Shown here: positions 27,650 to 39,328 of the stretch, piece by piece
How positions within the stretch are numbered: position 1 is the first letter of the stretch
Layout: each line of letters opens with the position of its first letter
Assembly (NCBI GenBank): GCA_030770535.1
Contig: JASVEC010000024.1
Location: 186,001-250,000, forward strand
DNA: 64,000 nucleotides
Reading direction: 5' to 3'
Origin: Batkoa obscura
Taxonomy: Eukaryota > Entomophthoromycota > Entomophthoromycetes > Entomophthorales > Batkoaceae
The notes under the pieces: model-generated
Told to the model about the DNA's origin: nothing
What the model saw: the letters and a program-made list of their open reading frames with translations, nothing else
Database searches by the model: none
Position numbers and translations under genes: made by a program

Positions 27650-28585
27650 ATGAGTGCCACTTATGATTCCAATATTGCCAAAATTCATCGTATTTATACG
27701 AATGTAAGAACTATGATCGAAAGTAGAGTAAGTTTTAGATTTAAGAAAAAAAAGGATTTAAATTTAAAATTTGAACAATAGAATTATAGGATTGTTGAAG
27801 ACGCTATTTCACTTGATATTTTTATTAGAGAAGGGGGAGTAGAGTAAGTTTTATTTCTATCAATTTGTTTTAAAAATAAGAAAAAGCAAACAATATTTTA
27901 CTTAAACTAATTTCCTTTCCTACTTTCTAGTCGCTCCATGTTAGAGTTTACAGCTGAAAAAGAAGGGGATAGTGAAGATCGAATTTTAGCTACTTTTTTA
28001 TCAAATGCTTCTTCAGGTGTACAACCAGTTAAAGAGTAGGTTTTTTAATATAAATATTAAGGGATTTGTCAGTTTACTTTTTTTGTTTAGCATCTATAAC
28101 AAATTAGAAGCAAGAAATATTCCACGTTGTGTTATTATATGTGAAAAAAAATTAACTCCAGCAGCTGTTAAAGTAAATTCATAATCTGATCCTTTTAATA
28201 TACTTTTATATTAATTTTCTTTAACCAATAATAGGGATTATTAAGTTTTGCACCTAAATTTTTATGTGAAGTATTTGAAGAAAAAGAATGCCAAATTAAT
28301 ATCACAGAACATGTATTAGTTCCTAAGCATGTACTTTTGACTAAAGAAGAAAAAGAAACATTATTAAAAAGATATCATTTAAAAGATACTCAATTACCCC
28401 GTATTCAACAAAATGATCCTGTAGCTAGATATTATGGACTTAGACGCGGAGATGTAAGTTAGATTGATTTTCCTAAAAAGAAACTTTGAGATACTAATGT
28501 CGTAATTTTTTACTTTTAGGTCGTCAAAATTGTTAGAAATTCAGAAACGGCAGGTAGATATTTAACTTATCGTCTTTGTTTGTAA
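27650..28585 (+). CDS. RPB5: RNA polymerase I/II/III common subunit RPB5
   Basis: Six short exons. The N-terminal jaw domain includes [13 protein letters not shown] and [15 protein letters not shown]; the C-terminal assembly domain is very conserved: [39 protein letters not shown] and [20 protein letters not shown] at the end. This matches RPABC1/Rpb5 of all eukaryotes in length (about 210 residues) and motif order. It is part of the clamp-jaw of all three nuclear polymerases. The next gene starts 132 bp downstream in the same direction. Confidence 0.96.
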
Positions 28586-28717
28586 TTTATATAAACTTTT
28601 AAATTGAATATTTATACATGAATTCTATACATATCTTTAAATTTTAGTTTTTAATTTTTTGGACTTTTTAAAGCTTCAATTTTTTAATTTTTCACTTCTT
28701 TTATTCTTTAAAAAATA

Positions 28718-30028
28718 ATGATCGATGAATTTAACTATTTAATAACTTCACCAGCTTTAGCCAATTTATTAGCTGAAACATCTACCTCTAAGGGGGAAGG
28801 AATGGTAATTAACTATTCTAATATTCTAGATTTGGAAGTATTAGAATAAATTTTATATAGGAAGGTTTTTTATTTGGGATACAAGATTTGGACTCTCATA
28901 AAAATATAACTGATAATTCGGATGAATTAAAATTTAAAAAAATATTAAACAGTATGATTAAAGGCTATATTAAATTCAATCAACAACAAAGATTATTTTT
29001 AATGGATATTGATGGGAACTGTGAAGAAAATATATTAAAGCAAATTTTAAAAGAAGAACAAAAAGTAAGATTTCGTAGCTATTAAATTTTATAAAAGGAT
29101 GATGTGTTCATAGATCAATAGAATCTAGTAGGCTATTTTTATTTTACTGATAATGAAGAAGAGCCATTACTTCCTTCTTTAAGATTGCAAAGATTTATTA
29201 GTTCACTTATCAAACTTAATCTAAATAACGATAATAATGGGATGGAAAAACCAATGTTAATATTAGCTATGAATGGAACTAAAAAAGATAATGAATATTC
29301 TATACATCAAACTAAATTCAAGTTATTTTCAATTTTTAATGAGTAAGTATATATTATTTTTTGTCTTTTATGTAAATATAAATATCATTTTTTTAGTTTA
29401 AGTTGTAACATTGCAAAATTAAAGATATTAAATTTAACCGATTTTAATCCCCAATTAAAAAATGAAGCTAATGAAGACTTAAATGAGATAGATAAGTTAA
29501 ATTTTACAAATCTAATAGCTCCAAGGTAATTACATTATAATTCTATTGTTAATATTTAATATACATATTCTTTCTTTAATAGTTCTATTACATATAACAA
29601 ATCTATTAAACAAAAAATTGAAAAACCAAATGTTAATAAATTGATATCCACTCATAATGAATTATTTAAAGTTGCTTATGAAGAGTTTAAAGTAAACATT
29701 ATTCTATTTTAACTATAAATTATTTAATTAAATTGATTTTTATTCCTTTTTGATTTAGGACCTTTTATCCACTTACCTTTTAGGATTTTCAACTTCTGCT
29801 ACCACCACATCACCTCCTATCCTTCGTTCTTCAAGGTGATGATTTTATATAGTTTAATTCCTAATTATTAAATTGTTTTTTAGTATAAAATCCCCACCTT
29901 TTAATTCGACTTTACTTATACCTGAAAAACTGGAAAACAATCAAGAACAAGTTAATGAAATTCAATTGAATAAGAAAGATACTGCCAACAATAGTAAAAA
30001 TGATTTATTTAAATTCGATAGTTTATGA
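28718..30028 (+). CDS. Abraxas/ABRO1-like MPN-minus scaffold protein
   Basis: About seven exons. The N-terminus NYLITSPALANLLAE, then EGFLFGIQDLDSHK, is followed by NLVGYFYFTDNEEEPLLPSL, QRFISSLIKL, MLILAMNGTKKDNEYSIHQT and LSCNIAKLKILNL. The order matches Abraxas (FAM175): EGFLLG, VGWY-F, the R-E-LLH-NL region, LLTPS, and T-LEHSLYK. As in that family the JAMM metal ligands (EHxHxH) are absent, so it would be a scaffold, not a peptidase. Human Abraxas/ABRO1 carry BRCC36 in the BRCA1-A and BRISC complexes that cut K63 ubiquitin chains. No BRCC36 homologue lies in the window. The C-terminal tail (Asn/Lys-rich) is not conserved. Assignment is by eye. Confidence 0.68.
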
Positions 30029-30249
30029 AATAAAATTAAAATAAAACTTTAATATTATTTTTTGATCTTTGTAAGTTATTTTTATTTAGTTACTTTTATT
30101 TTTTAGAAATAAAATCTGTCAATGTTCTAATTTAAAATTTGATTGGTTTAATTCAATTTATTACATAGTTTTTCAAAACAACTCATAAGAAATGACAACT
30201 ATTTTTTTATAAAATTTTCAAATCCAGAAACAGAACACAACTAGTAAAA

Positions 30250-31478
30250 ATGGAAGAAGTAAATTTTCTTTTATTGGTCCCCCTCTTTAGATACTAAGCC
30301 TTTACCTTTTTAATATTATTTAGTACAAACCAATTGAATGTGCTATTGATTTAATGCGTCGTATGCCACCTCAAAAATTAGAACTTAATTTGGAAAATTT
30401 ATGTGATTTATTACCTGAATATTCAGACACATTTTATGAAAATATTGAAAAACCGTTAGGTATTAGTTTATGTAAAAAAACTGGTAAAGAATATCTTTTA
30501 TCTGAGTTTAATAGAGATGGGGACTCCTATCGGTAAGTTGATTTTGATATTAAGTATTTGTTCAAAGGAATTGAGTTTGAAATTTGAAGTTTGAGTTTGG
30601 TATTAGATTGTATGAATTAATTTTTATTCTGTTTAGTTCCCCTTGGTCTAATGAATACGAACCTGAAATAGCTACTGATATTTATCCATCTTCAGCATTA
30701 AGAAGTTTAGAAGTTGCTTTTAATGATGCTTTTCAAGTTTATACTAAACTGTAAGATAAATTATTCAAGTTTTAATATTAATATTAATCTTTTACTTAGT
30801 TATTATGAAGGTGGTATTTCTTCGGTTTATCTTTGGGAACATAAGAAAGGGTTTAATGGTACTATATTAATAAAAAAAAGTAAGTTCAAATATAATATAA
30901 ATAATAATTAAAAAATGAATTTATTAATTAAATAATTTAATCATTAGTTAATGATAACAATAAAAGGGTACGTGGAGCATGGGATTCAATTCATATATTT
31001 GAAGCGGATTTAAATGGATCTCATGTAGTTTATAGATTATCATCAAGTATATTATTATATACAATTACTAATAACAGTAATGTTGGTACATTAAATTTAT
31101 CAGGTAGCATTCGTCGAATGGTAAGAAATTCTAAAGTGGTTTATATATTAATATAATTACTAATTATGAATTTTTAATATTTATATTCTATATATTTTTA
31201 TATAAAAATAGAGTGAAATTGAAAGTAGTGTTACTCAAATGAATGATCATATAGTTAATTTAGGTCAATTAATCGAAGAGCAAGAAAGTAAAATTCGAAA
31301 TACATTACATGAAGTTTATTTTCAAAAAACAAAAGATATTATTAATGAAATTCGACAATTATCAAATTTAAATGAACAACAAAATCAATCCAATTTACGT
31401 CATTCTTTAGCTTCGAAGTTACAATCTATGTCCTTACAAAAAGGTGAAAAATCAGATGCAATTGATTATACTGATTAA
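30250..31478 (+). CDS. CAP2: F-actin-capping protein subunit beta
   Basis: Six exons, the first only ATGGAAGAA. The protein reads MEEYKPIECAIDLMRRMPPQ, DLCDLL-type [52 protein letters not shown] and GAWDSIHIFEADLNG, and ends with a predicted coiled C-terminus (QMNDHIVNLGQLIEEQESKI...). This is the standard layout of CapZ beta/Cap2, which pairs with the alpha subunit to cap actin barbed ends. Length (about 280 residues) fits. It converges with the RCC1-like gene (167 bp between the stop codons). Confidence 0.96.
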
Positions 31479-31644
31479 ATTGAATACGAATATGTTATTT
31501 TCTTTGCTATATATGATAAATTAGCTTTTAGTATGAAACGAATTTTTATATATTAAAAGTTAAACAAAATGAAGTTATTAATTTATATTTATATTTTTCT
31601 ATTTACTTTATTTGATTTTATAATTTAATGTATCTCCACTTACT

Positions 31645-33937
31645 TTAAATCTTTACTTTTGAATATAAAATAGAAGTAGCTTCACCAGCTTCAATTTGTT
31701 GATAAAATATAAATTGTTTAAACCCATTATTTTTGTTATTGACTATAACTTTTTTACTTGGTGCTAATAACATTTTAGTTTTAACTAATAAAGCTAAATT
31801 AGTTTCGTTTAATTTCATAATATCATTAGTATTGTAAAAAGGTATAATTGGGGGTATTGGTGTGGCTATGGAATTTTTTTTACTTGTATTACACTGATAA
31901 TCTTGATTTTTACCCCTAATAGTAATAGTGATAAATTATTAAAAACATATATAAAACACAATTAATTACCAAGTGTAAACTGAATTTCCAAATTCAGTCC
32001 CAGTTTCATTATTGTAAACAGCAAATCCATGAGTAGAACTTAAGCTTATATTTAAAAAGGTCATGGGTTGTAATTTATTGAATTTTTCCGAATCTAAAAT
32101 AGAAACGTTAATAAATAAACTAATAATATTATAAACAAGCTTACATTCTACTTTATCTGAAAGTGCGATGACTTTACAAGGAGTACCTGAAGCTTGAATA
32201 AACTAATAAAAATAGAAAAATTAAAATAAACTATTGTTAAATTATTACTATTAATTACCTTTCCATTGCCTAATTGACCCCATTGACCAAAACCAGTAGT
32301 ATACATAGCAATTGTTTCATTATTATTATTACTATTTTCATTACTATTATTATTATTGTTATTATTATTAATCATTTTTTGATTAACAATAAATATTGAG
32401 GTATCGCCCCCAGCATAAATATCAATGACATTATTTTTATAAGTATAATTTGATGGAGCTATTATATTTGTTATTTCTAATGGTAAGCTACTTAATTTAT
32501 TGGTTGCTTTTAATCCTCCAATAGATAGTTGCTATTTGATTGAGTTAATTATTATTGTTATTATAAATAATAATATTACTTACTCCATAAGAATTGGAAC
32601 CAAAAGAATATATTCTATTATCTTTTGTTCTAATTGTAAAATTAAATATTAATATTTTATATCAAAGTTTAGAATATTCTTTTAACTTACTTAATAATAT
32701 TATGATAATCTCCACAAACTACTTTATCAATTACATTTGTTTCATTACTTAATTGAATTGAATTGATTTTATATTCGTTATTTATTGAATTATTATTATT
32801 ATCTTCATTATCAGTACCTAATTGACCATAGCTATTTCCCTTATTATCACATGCCATGGAAAATAATCGATTTTTATTGGTGTAAAATAAAACATGATGT
32901 TTACCACTAGAAAAATCAATGATTCTAATTAAAATGTAGAATAAATATTATATTATATCAATGTATATAATAATATTAACTTACTTTTCACCCCAAGCTA
33001 GATCCGATATTTTGATCTTTTTAAAAGCAATTTTATTTTGAGTTGTAAAATAAGAACTCCACGAGTTATTGTTATTATTGTCTTGAGTCTGTTTTTCTTT
33101 CAATGCTTCTAATACTAATAACTCTCCTGATTTAGTTAATGTAATTACTTTATCTTCTCTATAAAAAAATAGTATTATAAAATTAAAACTCTCCTATTGG
33201 TTTTTGAACTTACGTTGTATCGACCTTAATTAAATCCTTCCCCTTTAAACTAATTTCAGGTAATTTTTTTACTTCTCCGCCAAAATAACCATAACCCCAC
33301 TGATATAAATCTCCATTAGAATCAATAGCAGCTAACAAATCATATATATTATTAACTTTCAATAGCAAATAATTATAATAGTTCAATCTTACCAGCATGA
33401 GTTTTATCCAACGAAATATCACGAAACAACATATTTTCAAAACAATCTAATTTCTTTGCAAATTTATTTACTTTTTCTTTGGCTTCTAAGGGATCAACAA
33501 GACCATATCTATAATGAAAATATAGAATAAACACGATTATTTAAAATTAATAGATTTAAGAGTACTTACTCATTACTTCCCCAAATAAATACGCCTGGAT
33601 ATTGTCTTGAATTTTCTACTTGTTGATTTTGTAATTTATAACCTTCTTCTTCTGTTAAAGTTAATAAGTTAATTCTCTTCTCTTCGTTTACAGTGATTTC
33701 ATTTGATGTCTCCAATTGAATTTTATTATTATTATTGTAAACCAACCCAACTCCTAATAGCGTGATGAGTAATAATGGCGCGGTATATCTAAATGAATTG
33801 TTGTTGTTATTGAATTTAGGATTGGATTTAGAATTGAATGAATATTTTAGACTTGTGTATTGGTTTCTATGAATGGCTGGTACTCCTGAATACTTTCCTT
33901 TGATCCCATTTAAAGTTAACGTCTTAATACCTCTCAT
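31645..33937 (-). CDS. RCC1-repeat protein, Fmp25-like (mitochondrial)
   Basis: About seven or eight exons, more than 600 residues. The N-terminus is basic (MRGIKTLTLNGIKGKYSG...) with a single membrane helix (APLLLITLLGVGLVYNN), suggesting import into mitochondria and inner-membrane anchorage. RCC1 blades follow: GVFIWGSNEYGLVD, LYQWGYGYFGG, SYGQLGTDNEDNN, IYSFGSNSYGQLSIGG, YTTGFGQWGQLGNGK and SVYTWGKNQDYQC. Several loops are filled with Asn runs. The combination resembles yeast Fmp25, an assembly factor of respiratory complex III. That function is inferred from architecture only. Confidence 0.75.
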
Positions 33938-34471
33938 TTTTTGTATTTTATCTCAATAAAAAATGATTTGATTTTTTTTGATTAGATTATTTAATTAGAT
34001 TAATGATTGACGATTTTTTTAGAATTTTCTAAAACAGATTATAATTAATCAAATGAAAATTACTGCTTGAAAATAAGTTTTATTTTAAACTTTTATTCTT
34101 GATAACAAACAACAAAAAAGCTTACAACACAGCGTTGACAACAAATGTCTAAAAGTCTAACTTCAACTTTGGACACAAATATATAAATACTGCTGCTGCT
34201 TTGTTACAACCTAGATCACTCTAATTCTTAGAACAAGTTATTTTATTTTTTCAGTGCTTAATTTTGATTTCAATCTGATTTTAGTGAAAACAACCTATAT
34301 TCAAATGAACAATTAATTAACTAGGTTACAATAAAGTTGCAGCAACTATAATGCAGACATAGCTAATTAAAAATTGAACAAATTTTATATAAATTTAAAC
34401 TATTCGTACAGGTCTGAAAGTGATTTCAAAATCCCACATTTTTTGATAGTTGAGTCTACTTTAATTTTATT

Positions 34472-34574
34472 ATATGGGGATGTATTTTTGTGTTTAAGAA
34501 TTTTACTAATAATTTTTTTACTCAAATAGTGCTTAAAGGAGAAAAAGTAATGAAGCCAAAAACATCTTCATATA
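34472..34574 (+). mobile_element. MITE copy 9
   Basis: Starts TATGGGGATGTATTTTTG and ends ACATCTTCATA; core CTCAAATAGTGCTTAAAGG. TA flanks. Confidence 0.78.
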
Positions 34575-35142
34575 AAGTTTTAAAATTAGTTTATTAACAA
34601 AACTAAGGTAGTATATATATATATATTTCTACTTCAACTGGTGATTAAGTTAACTATTAATGATAGAAACTAAAATAAAACCGTATTAAACGAAATAGCA
34701 TTTCTGAAAAAAGATAATAGAAATGAAATAAATAAATTTTTAGATATGCCTATTAACTTAATAAAGTTATTATTACCATTAATATAAAACATTTAAAAAG
34801 TTGTATTATCTACTATTAAAGTTTTCAAGCCTACAATATAGCTAATATGAGTATTAGGATAATTACATTTATCTTGTTAGTTAATTTTAAGATCTCCCTC
34901 CTGATTATTGATTATTGATTCTTGCATATTTATCAATAATACCAAATCTATCATTATGAGTATTTTTTTATCAGTTTACTATAAATAGTAAATAGTTATT
35001 AAAATTCCTATTAGAAATTCTAGATTTAAACTTAGTTGATATTTAATTTATTAGGATTTAATTAATCCTAAAAACAGAATGGAATGGTTTATTTTAATTA
35101 TTTTTGTGCTGCAACGCTAATAAACAATTCAATGTAATTATG

Positions 35143-35248
35143 ATATGGGGATCTATTTTTGTATTTGAGAATTTTGCTAACAATTTTTCCACTCAAATAG
35201 CACTTAAAAGATGGAAAAAATAATGAAGCCAAAAAAAACATCCCCATA
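35143..35248 (+). mobile_element. MITE copy 10 (well preserved)
   Basis: Starts TATGGGGATCTATTTTTG and ends AACATCCCCATATA, with core CACTCAAATAGCACTTAAAA. Both terminal inverted repeats are clear and TA flanks both ends. It lies only 60 bp beyond the 3' end of hydrolase copy 3. Confidence 0.8.
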
Positions 35249-35307
35249 TAATAATAGAATATAATAAGTAAAATCAGTGATTAAATAAATTATTTAAATA
35301 TAGGGGG

Positions 35308-36569
35308 TTATTTAATCCTCTTTAAAAAGTCTTCGATCAAAGCATTAACTTCCTTATGATCAAAGTAATGAATCCAATGGCCGCCTTCAAGAATCTAAGA
35401 AATGAATTTTGTGTAAACTAAAACCTTCATGAACTGATCTTACCACTGTTGAAATATCCTTCAAGTAGTCTCGAGCTAAGTCTTTAGTAAGAGTGCATGC
35501 ATCTTTAGCCCCCAAAATCTAGATATCTTTTTAGCTATTATTATAATACTTGATGGACTAGAACCTTGCCTGTAAAGATTTGACTTTAACCTCGAGATAA
35601 GGTTTTTGTTTATTATTAAGCCCATTCAAATAACTTGTACGATATCAATTAGTAGGTCCTTTTGCTCCTTGTATTTTAAATCGATTATATATGTAATTTA
35701 AATACTATAAAAATAGATTAGATCATTACATTATAAATTTCATAATTCTTACATTATCATCAAAGTATTCTGAATTTGAGGTATCGTAGGTATCAAAGTG
35801 CTCAAACAACGTCTTATTTAATGGTACATGGACATAGTTTGTAGGATCGAAGTTGGGTTTTTTTATATAAAATGATTTGACGAATTTTTCAACATTATTG
35901 TCAAATTCTTCTACATTACCCTCGCCTAAGGCAACCTTTAAAATAATAGAATTAAAGTAATATAATAGTAACAAAGAAAATTTACTTGATAACCAAATAC
36001 CGAATTTTTTTCAGCCTTTTGTTTTTCGGTTCTTGGTTCACCTAAGGTAGGGAGATAAGGAATGCTTAAACTTACATATCCAATGATATTCTCTGGATAA
36101 CGATAAGCCAATTCCCAACCAACAAAGCTGCCCCAATCATGGGCAATAACAAAGACTTTGTTTTGCTTAAAGTGTTGAGTGAAAATATGATGGATATCTT
36201 CAGATACAGTTTTGAACGTAAAGTTTTCTAGTTTATCTTCTACTTTGGTTTCACCATATCCTGGCATATCAAATGCAACCACATGATATCCCTTCTTTAC
36301 CAAAAAATCGATTTGATATTTCCATGAATACCATGACTACATATTATAAATATTATAGATGATATGATAGCTTGATATTTTTACCTCTGGGAAACCGTGA
36401 AGTAGTAAGACATAAGGTGCGTCGTTTGCGCCTTCTTCGACATAATCTAAAATACTGTCAATATATGAATCCTAAGGAATTTTATATACATACGATATAC
36501 TTTATTGTTGAATTGAACAGTCTTATGGTTATAAGACTCTGGATTATCTAAATCGTATTGAATAGCCAT
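35308..36569 (-). pseudogene. Epoxide hydrolase-like copy 3, recently broken
   Basis: Same seven-exon structure as the intact copies, and very similar to copies 1 and 4. An in-frame TGA at 35647-35645 replaces the Trp of the conserved N-W-Y-R motif, which carries the ring-opening Tyr, so the cap domain and the catalytic His would be lost. The donor after the KSLQ exon reads GC (35569-35568) where the other copies have GT, and the TATA box is TACAAATA instead of TATAAATA. Everything else, including the catalytic EGGHWIHYFDHKEV, is still intact, so loss of function looks recent. A short truncated product is possible. The nucleophile region reads FVIAHDWGSFVGWE. Confidence 0.8.
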
Positions 36570-37158
36570 TTTTATTTGATTATGATACTGAAGTTATTTT
36601 TGTTTTTCCATGTAACTCAATTACATTTCTGATGCTATTTGTACTTGCATTTTCTATGTTGGGTAAATGATTTGCCTCTGTTTATCCATAACACATTTCA
36701 AACAGCCACTAATTAAGGAAAAGCTTTATATTTTTGATGAATGAAAACAATATACGAGTTATTAGTCTATTTCAAGCTTTATTGTATAATATTCTTTGAG
36801 ATGCCTCTATTATCTTATTGAATTTTTCATGGACAATGTAGATTAGTAAATTTTAATTATTTAACACTCCATTATAATCTATCCTTTTTTACACTATAAC
36901 GTAGAAAAATCTATTAGAATTTTTAATTGTTAAAAATCAAAGGTATCAAATCAAAAAACAAATCTTAAACTCATAGTCTTATTTAGTATTTTATGTATTT
37001 ATACTCTTTTTTAGTTAAACAGAAGATATACTAAGTTTCATACAAGTATTGAAAAAGAAGAATAATGATCACAAGCTATTATGCAATAAAAATTAAAAGT
37101 AGAATTATAACACAGTACAATAAAAAACTACAATCTAATGTTTTATCTTAAACCAAAT
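36570..37158. other. Spacer between hydrolase copies 3 and 4
   Basis: About 590 bp of AT-rich sequence holding the promoter of copy 3 and the 3' flank of copy 4. No MITE or exon recognised. Confidence 0.5.
36636..36643 (-). promoter_or_regulatory. Degenerate TATA box of hydrolase copy 3
   Basis: Minus-strand TACAAATA at the position where the other copies carry TATAAATA, within an otherwise conserved AATGCAAGTACAAATAGCATC block, 67 bp before the ATG. Confidence 0.55.
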
Positions 37159-38422
37159 TTATTTAAACTCCTTCAAAAAGTTCTCTATCAAAGTATTAAC
37201 ATTAACATAATCGAAATAATGAATCCAATGCCCGCCTTCAAGAATCTAACATTACAAGTTATTATGTATCTTTGAATCTCAACAAATTAATCTTACCACC
37301 ATTGAGGCATCTTTTAAATAATTCTGGGCGGCATCCTTAAAAGCAGTACAGAAATCTCTAGCTCCTAAAATCTAATGAAATAATTAATTTTTTACTATAA
37401 AAAGCATTAAATTATATTTTACCTGTAAAGATTTGACTTCAACATTAAAATGAGGCTTTTGTTTATCATTAAGCCCATTCAAATAACTTGTACGATACCA
37501 ATTAGTAGGTCCTCTTGTACCATATAATTTGTATTGACTATATAAATAACTTAAATACTAGAAAAATAAGTCAGCACATTTCAAAATAAAATCTATAAAA
37601 CTTACATTGTCATCAATATATTCTGAATTTGAGGTATCGTAGGTATCAAAGTGCTCAAACAACGTCTTATTTAATGGTACATGGACATAGTTTGTAGGAT
37701 CGAAGTTGGGTTTTTTTACATAAAATGATTTGACGAATTTTTCAACATTATTATCAAATTCTTCTACATTACCTTCACCTAAAGCAACCTTCATAAAGAA
37801 TATTAATATTAAATCTATTAGTATTAATATTAACTTACCTGGTACCCAAATACAGAGTTTTTCTCTGCTTTTTGTCTTTCAGTTCTTGGTTCACCTAAGG
37901 TAGGGAGATAAGGAATACTTAAACTTACATATCCAATGATATTCTCTGGATAACGATAAGCCAATTCCCAACCAACAAAGCTGCCCCAATCATGGGCAAT
38001 AACAAAGACTTTGTTTTGCTTAAAGTGTTGAGTGAAAATATGATGGATATCTTCAGATACAGTTTTGAACGTAAAGTTTTCTAGTTTATCTTCTACTTTG
38101 GTTTCACCATATCCTGGCATATCAAATGCAACCACATGATATCCCTTCTTTACCAAAAAATCGATTTGATATTTCCATGAATACCATGACTACATATTAT
38201 AAATATTATAGATGATATGATAGCTTGATATTTTTACCTCTGGGAAACCGTGAAGTAGTAAGACATAAGGTGCGTCGCTTGCGCCTTCTTCGACATAATC
38301 TAAAATACTGTCAATATATGAATCCTAAGGAATTTTATATACATACGATATACTTTATTGTTGAATTGAACAGTCTTATGGTTATAAGACTCTGGATTAT
38401 CTAAATCGTATTGAATAGCCAT
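37159..38422 (-). CDS. Epoxide hydrolase-like alpha/beta hydrolase, copy 4
   Basis: Intact seven-exon gene on the minus strand, about 322 residues. Motifs: HGFPESWYSW, VFVIAHDWGSFVGWE with the nucleophile Asp, TNWYRTSYLNG, LGARDFCTAFK (acid Asp) and EGGHWIHYFDYVNVN with the catalytic His. The nucleophile elbow is AHDWGSF where copies 1 and 2 have GHDWGSS, so the minus-strand pair may differ in activity. The 5' half is near-identical to copy 3, while the 3' half is more distinct. A TATAAATA box lies 62 bp upstream. Confidence 0.9.
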
Positions 38423-38483
38423 TTTTATTTGATTGTAATATTGAGTTTGTATTTTTTGTGTAAACCAGTTACATTTTCGATGC

Positions 38484-38491
38484 TATTTATA
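38484..38491 (-). promoter_or_regulatory. TATA box of hydrolase copy 4
   Basis: Minus-strand TATAAATA in AATGCAAGTATAAATAGCATC, preceded by GTTTATCCGGGATAAA as in the copy at 22798. Confidence 0.65.
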
Positions 38492-39328
38492 CTTGCATTT
38501 TTTATCCCGGATAAACAATTTTTTTTTCTTTCCATAAATTAAATTTAAATATACTACTAAATCAGGAAAAAGTATTATTTTTTCAATATTGAAAACAATA
38601 TCCGAATTTTCAGCCTAGCATAATCCTAATTTTGTAATTTTTTGGAATGCCTGCATTATTTTGCTGGATTTTTTATATCTATAGTAGTTAACTATCTTTG
38701 AATATTTGACAATGTCATAGTTTATCCCCCTTTTGTTAGACTATAGGCAAATACATGTACTTTGAGTTTTAGTTAGTAATGGAGATTAAAGTCCACTATA
38801 TTAGAAATGATATTTTTAAGTTTATAATCTTGCTTAAGAATTTATAATATTAGTTATTAGTTATTAATTAGCGTATCTTTTTAGCCATAGTTTAATATAA
38901 AGTAGTGTTGGCTGCAGAACTAAGAACTCAATGAATAAAATATCCAATATGAAAGGTGATGATGATTATAAAAATTTTATAAAACTTAAACTTTATGATT
39001 CTAAATAAACCCGCACAACTATGAAATTATCATTATACAATAAAACGAAGAATAATTTTATCACCAGATATTTAACTTTAAAAATAGCAAGATGATTTTA
39101 ATTAGTAATCAAATACAAAGTAAAATTTTATTACTTTAAAAAAACAGATTTTAAAATAAACCTATTTTAACTATCATTTAGTCACAAAACAGAAAAGACA
39201 ATAAGACTTAAAAAAATAAAATCTCCCAAAAAAACCTCAAAATGGGTACTCGAACTCTAATTGGCTACCCCAACTGGTAAAAAAAACGAAAAAATTCATT
39301 TCGAATTCGAAAACTTTGATCTTTAATT
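38492..39328. other. Intergenic between hydrolase copy 4 and EBP2
   Basis: Divergent upstream region for copy 4 and EBP2; AT-rich, no MITE or exon seen. Confidence 0.5.

Larger units (their letters stand above)
33938..35307. other. Intergenic region with two MITE copies
   Basis: Between the Fmp25-like gene and hydrolase copy 3. Holds MITE copies 9 (34472-34574) and 10 (35143-35248), both in the same orientation, and a short (TA)n run at about 34610-34626. No exon is recognised. Confidence 0.6.
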
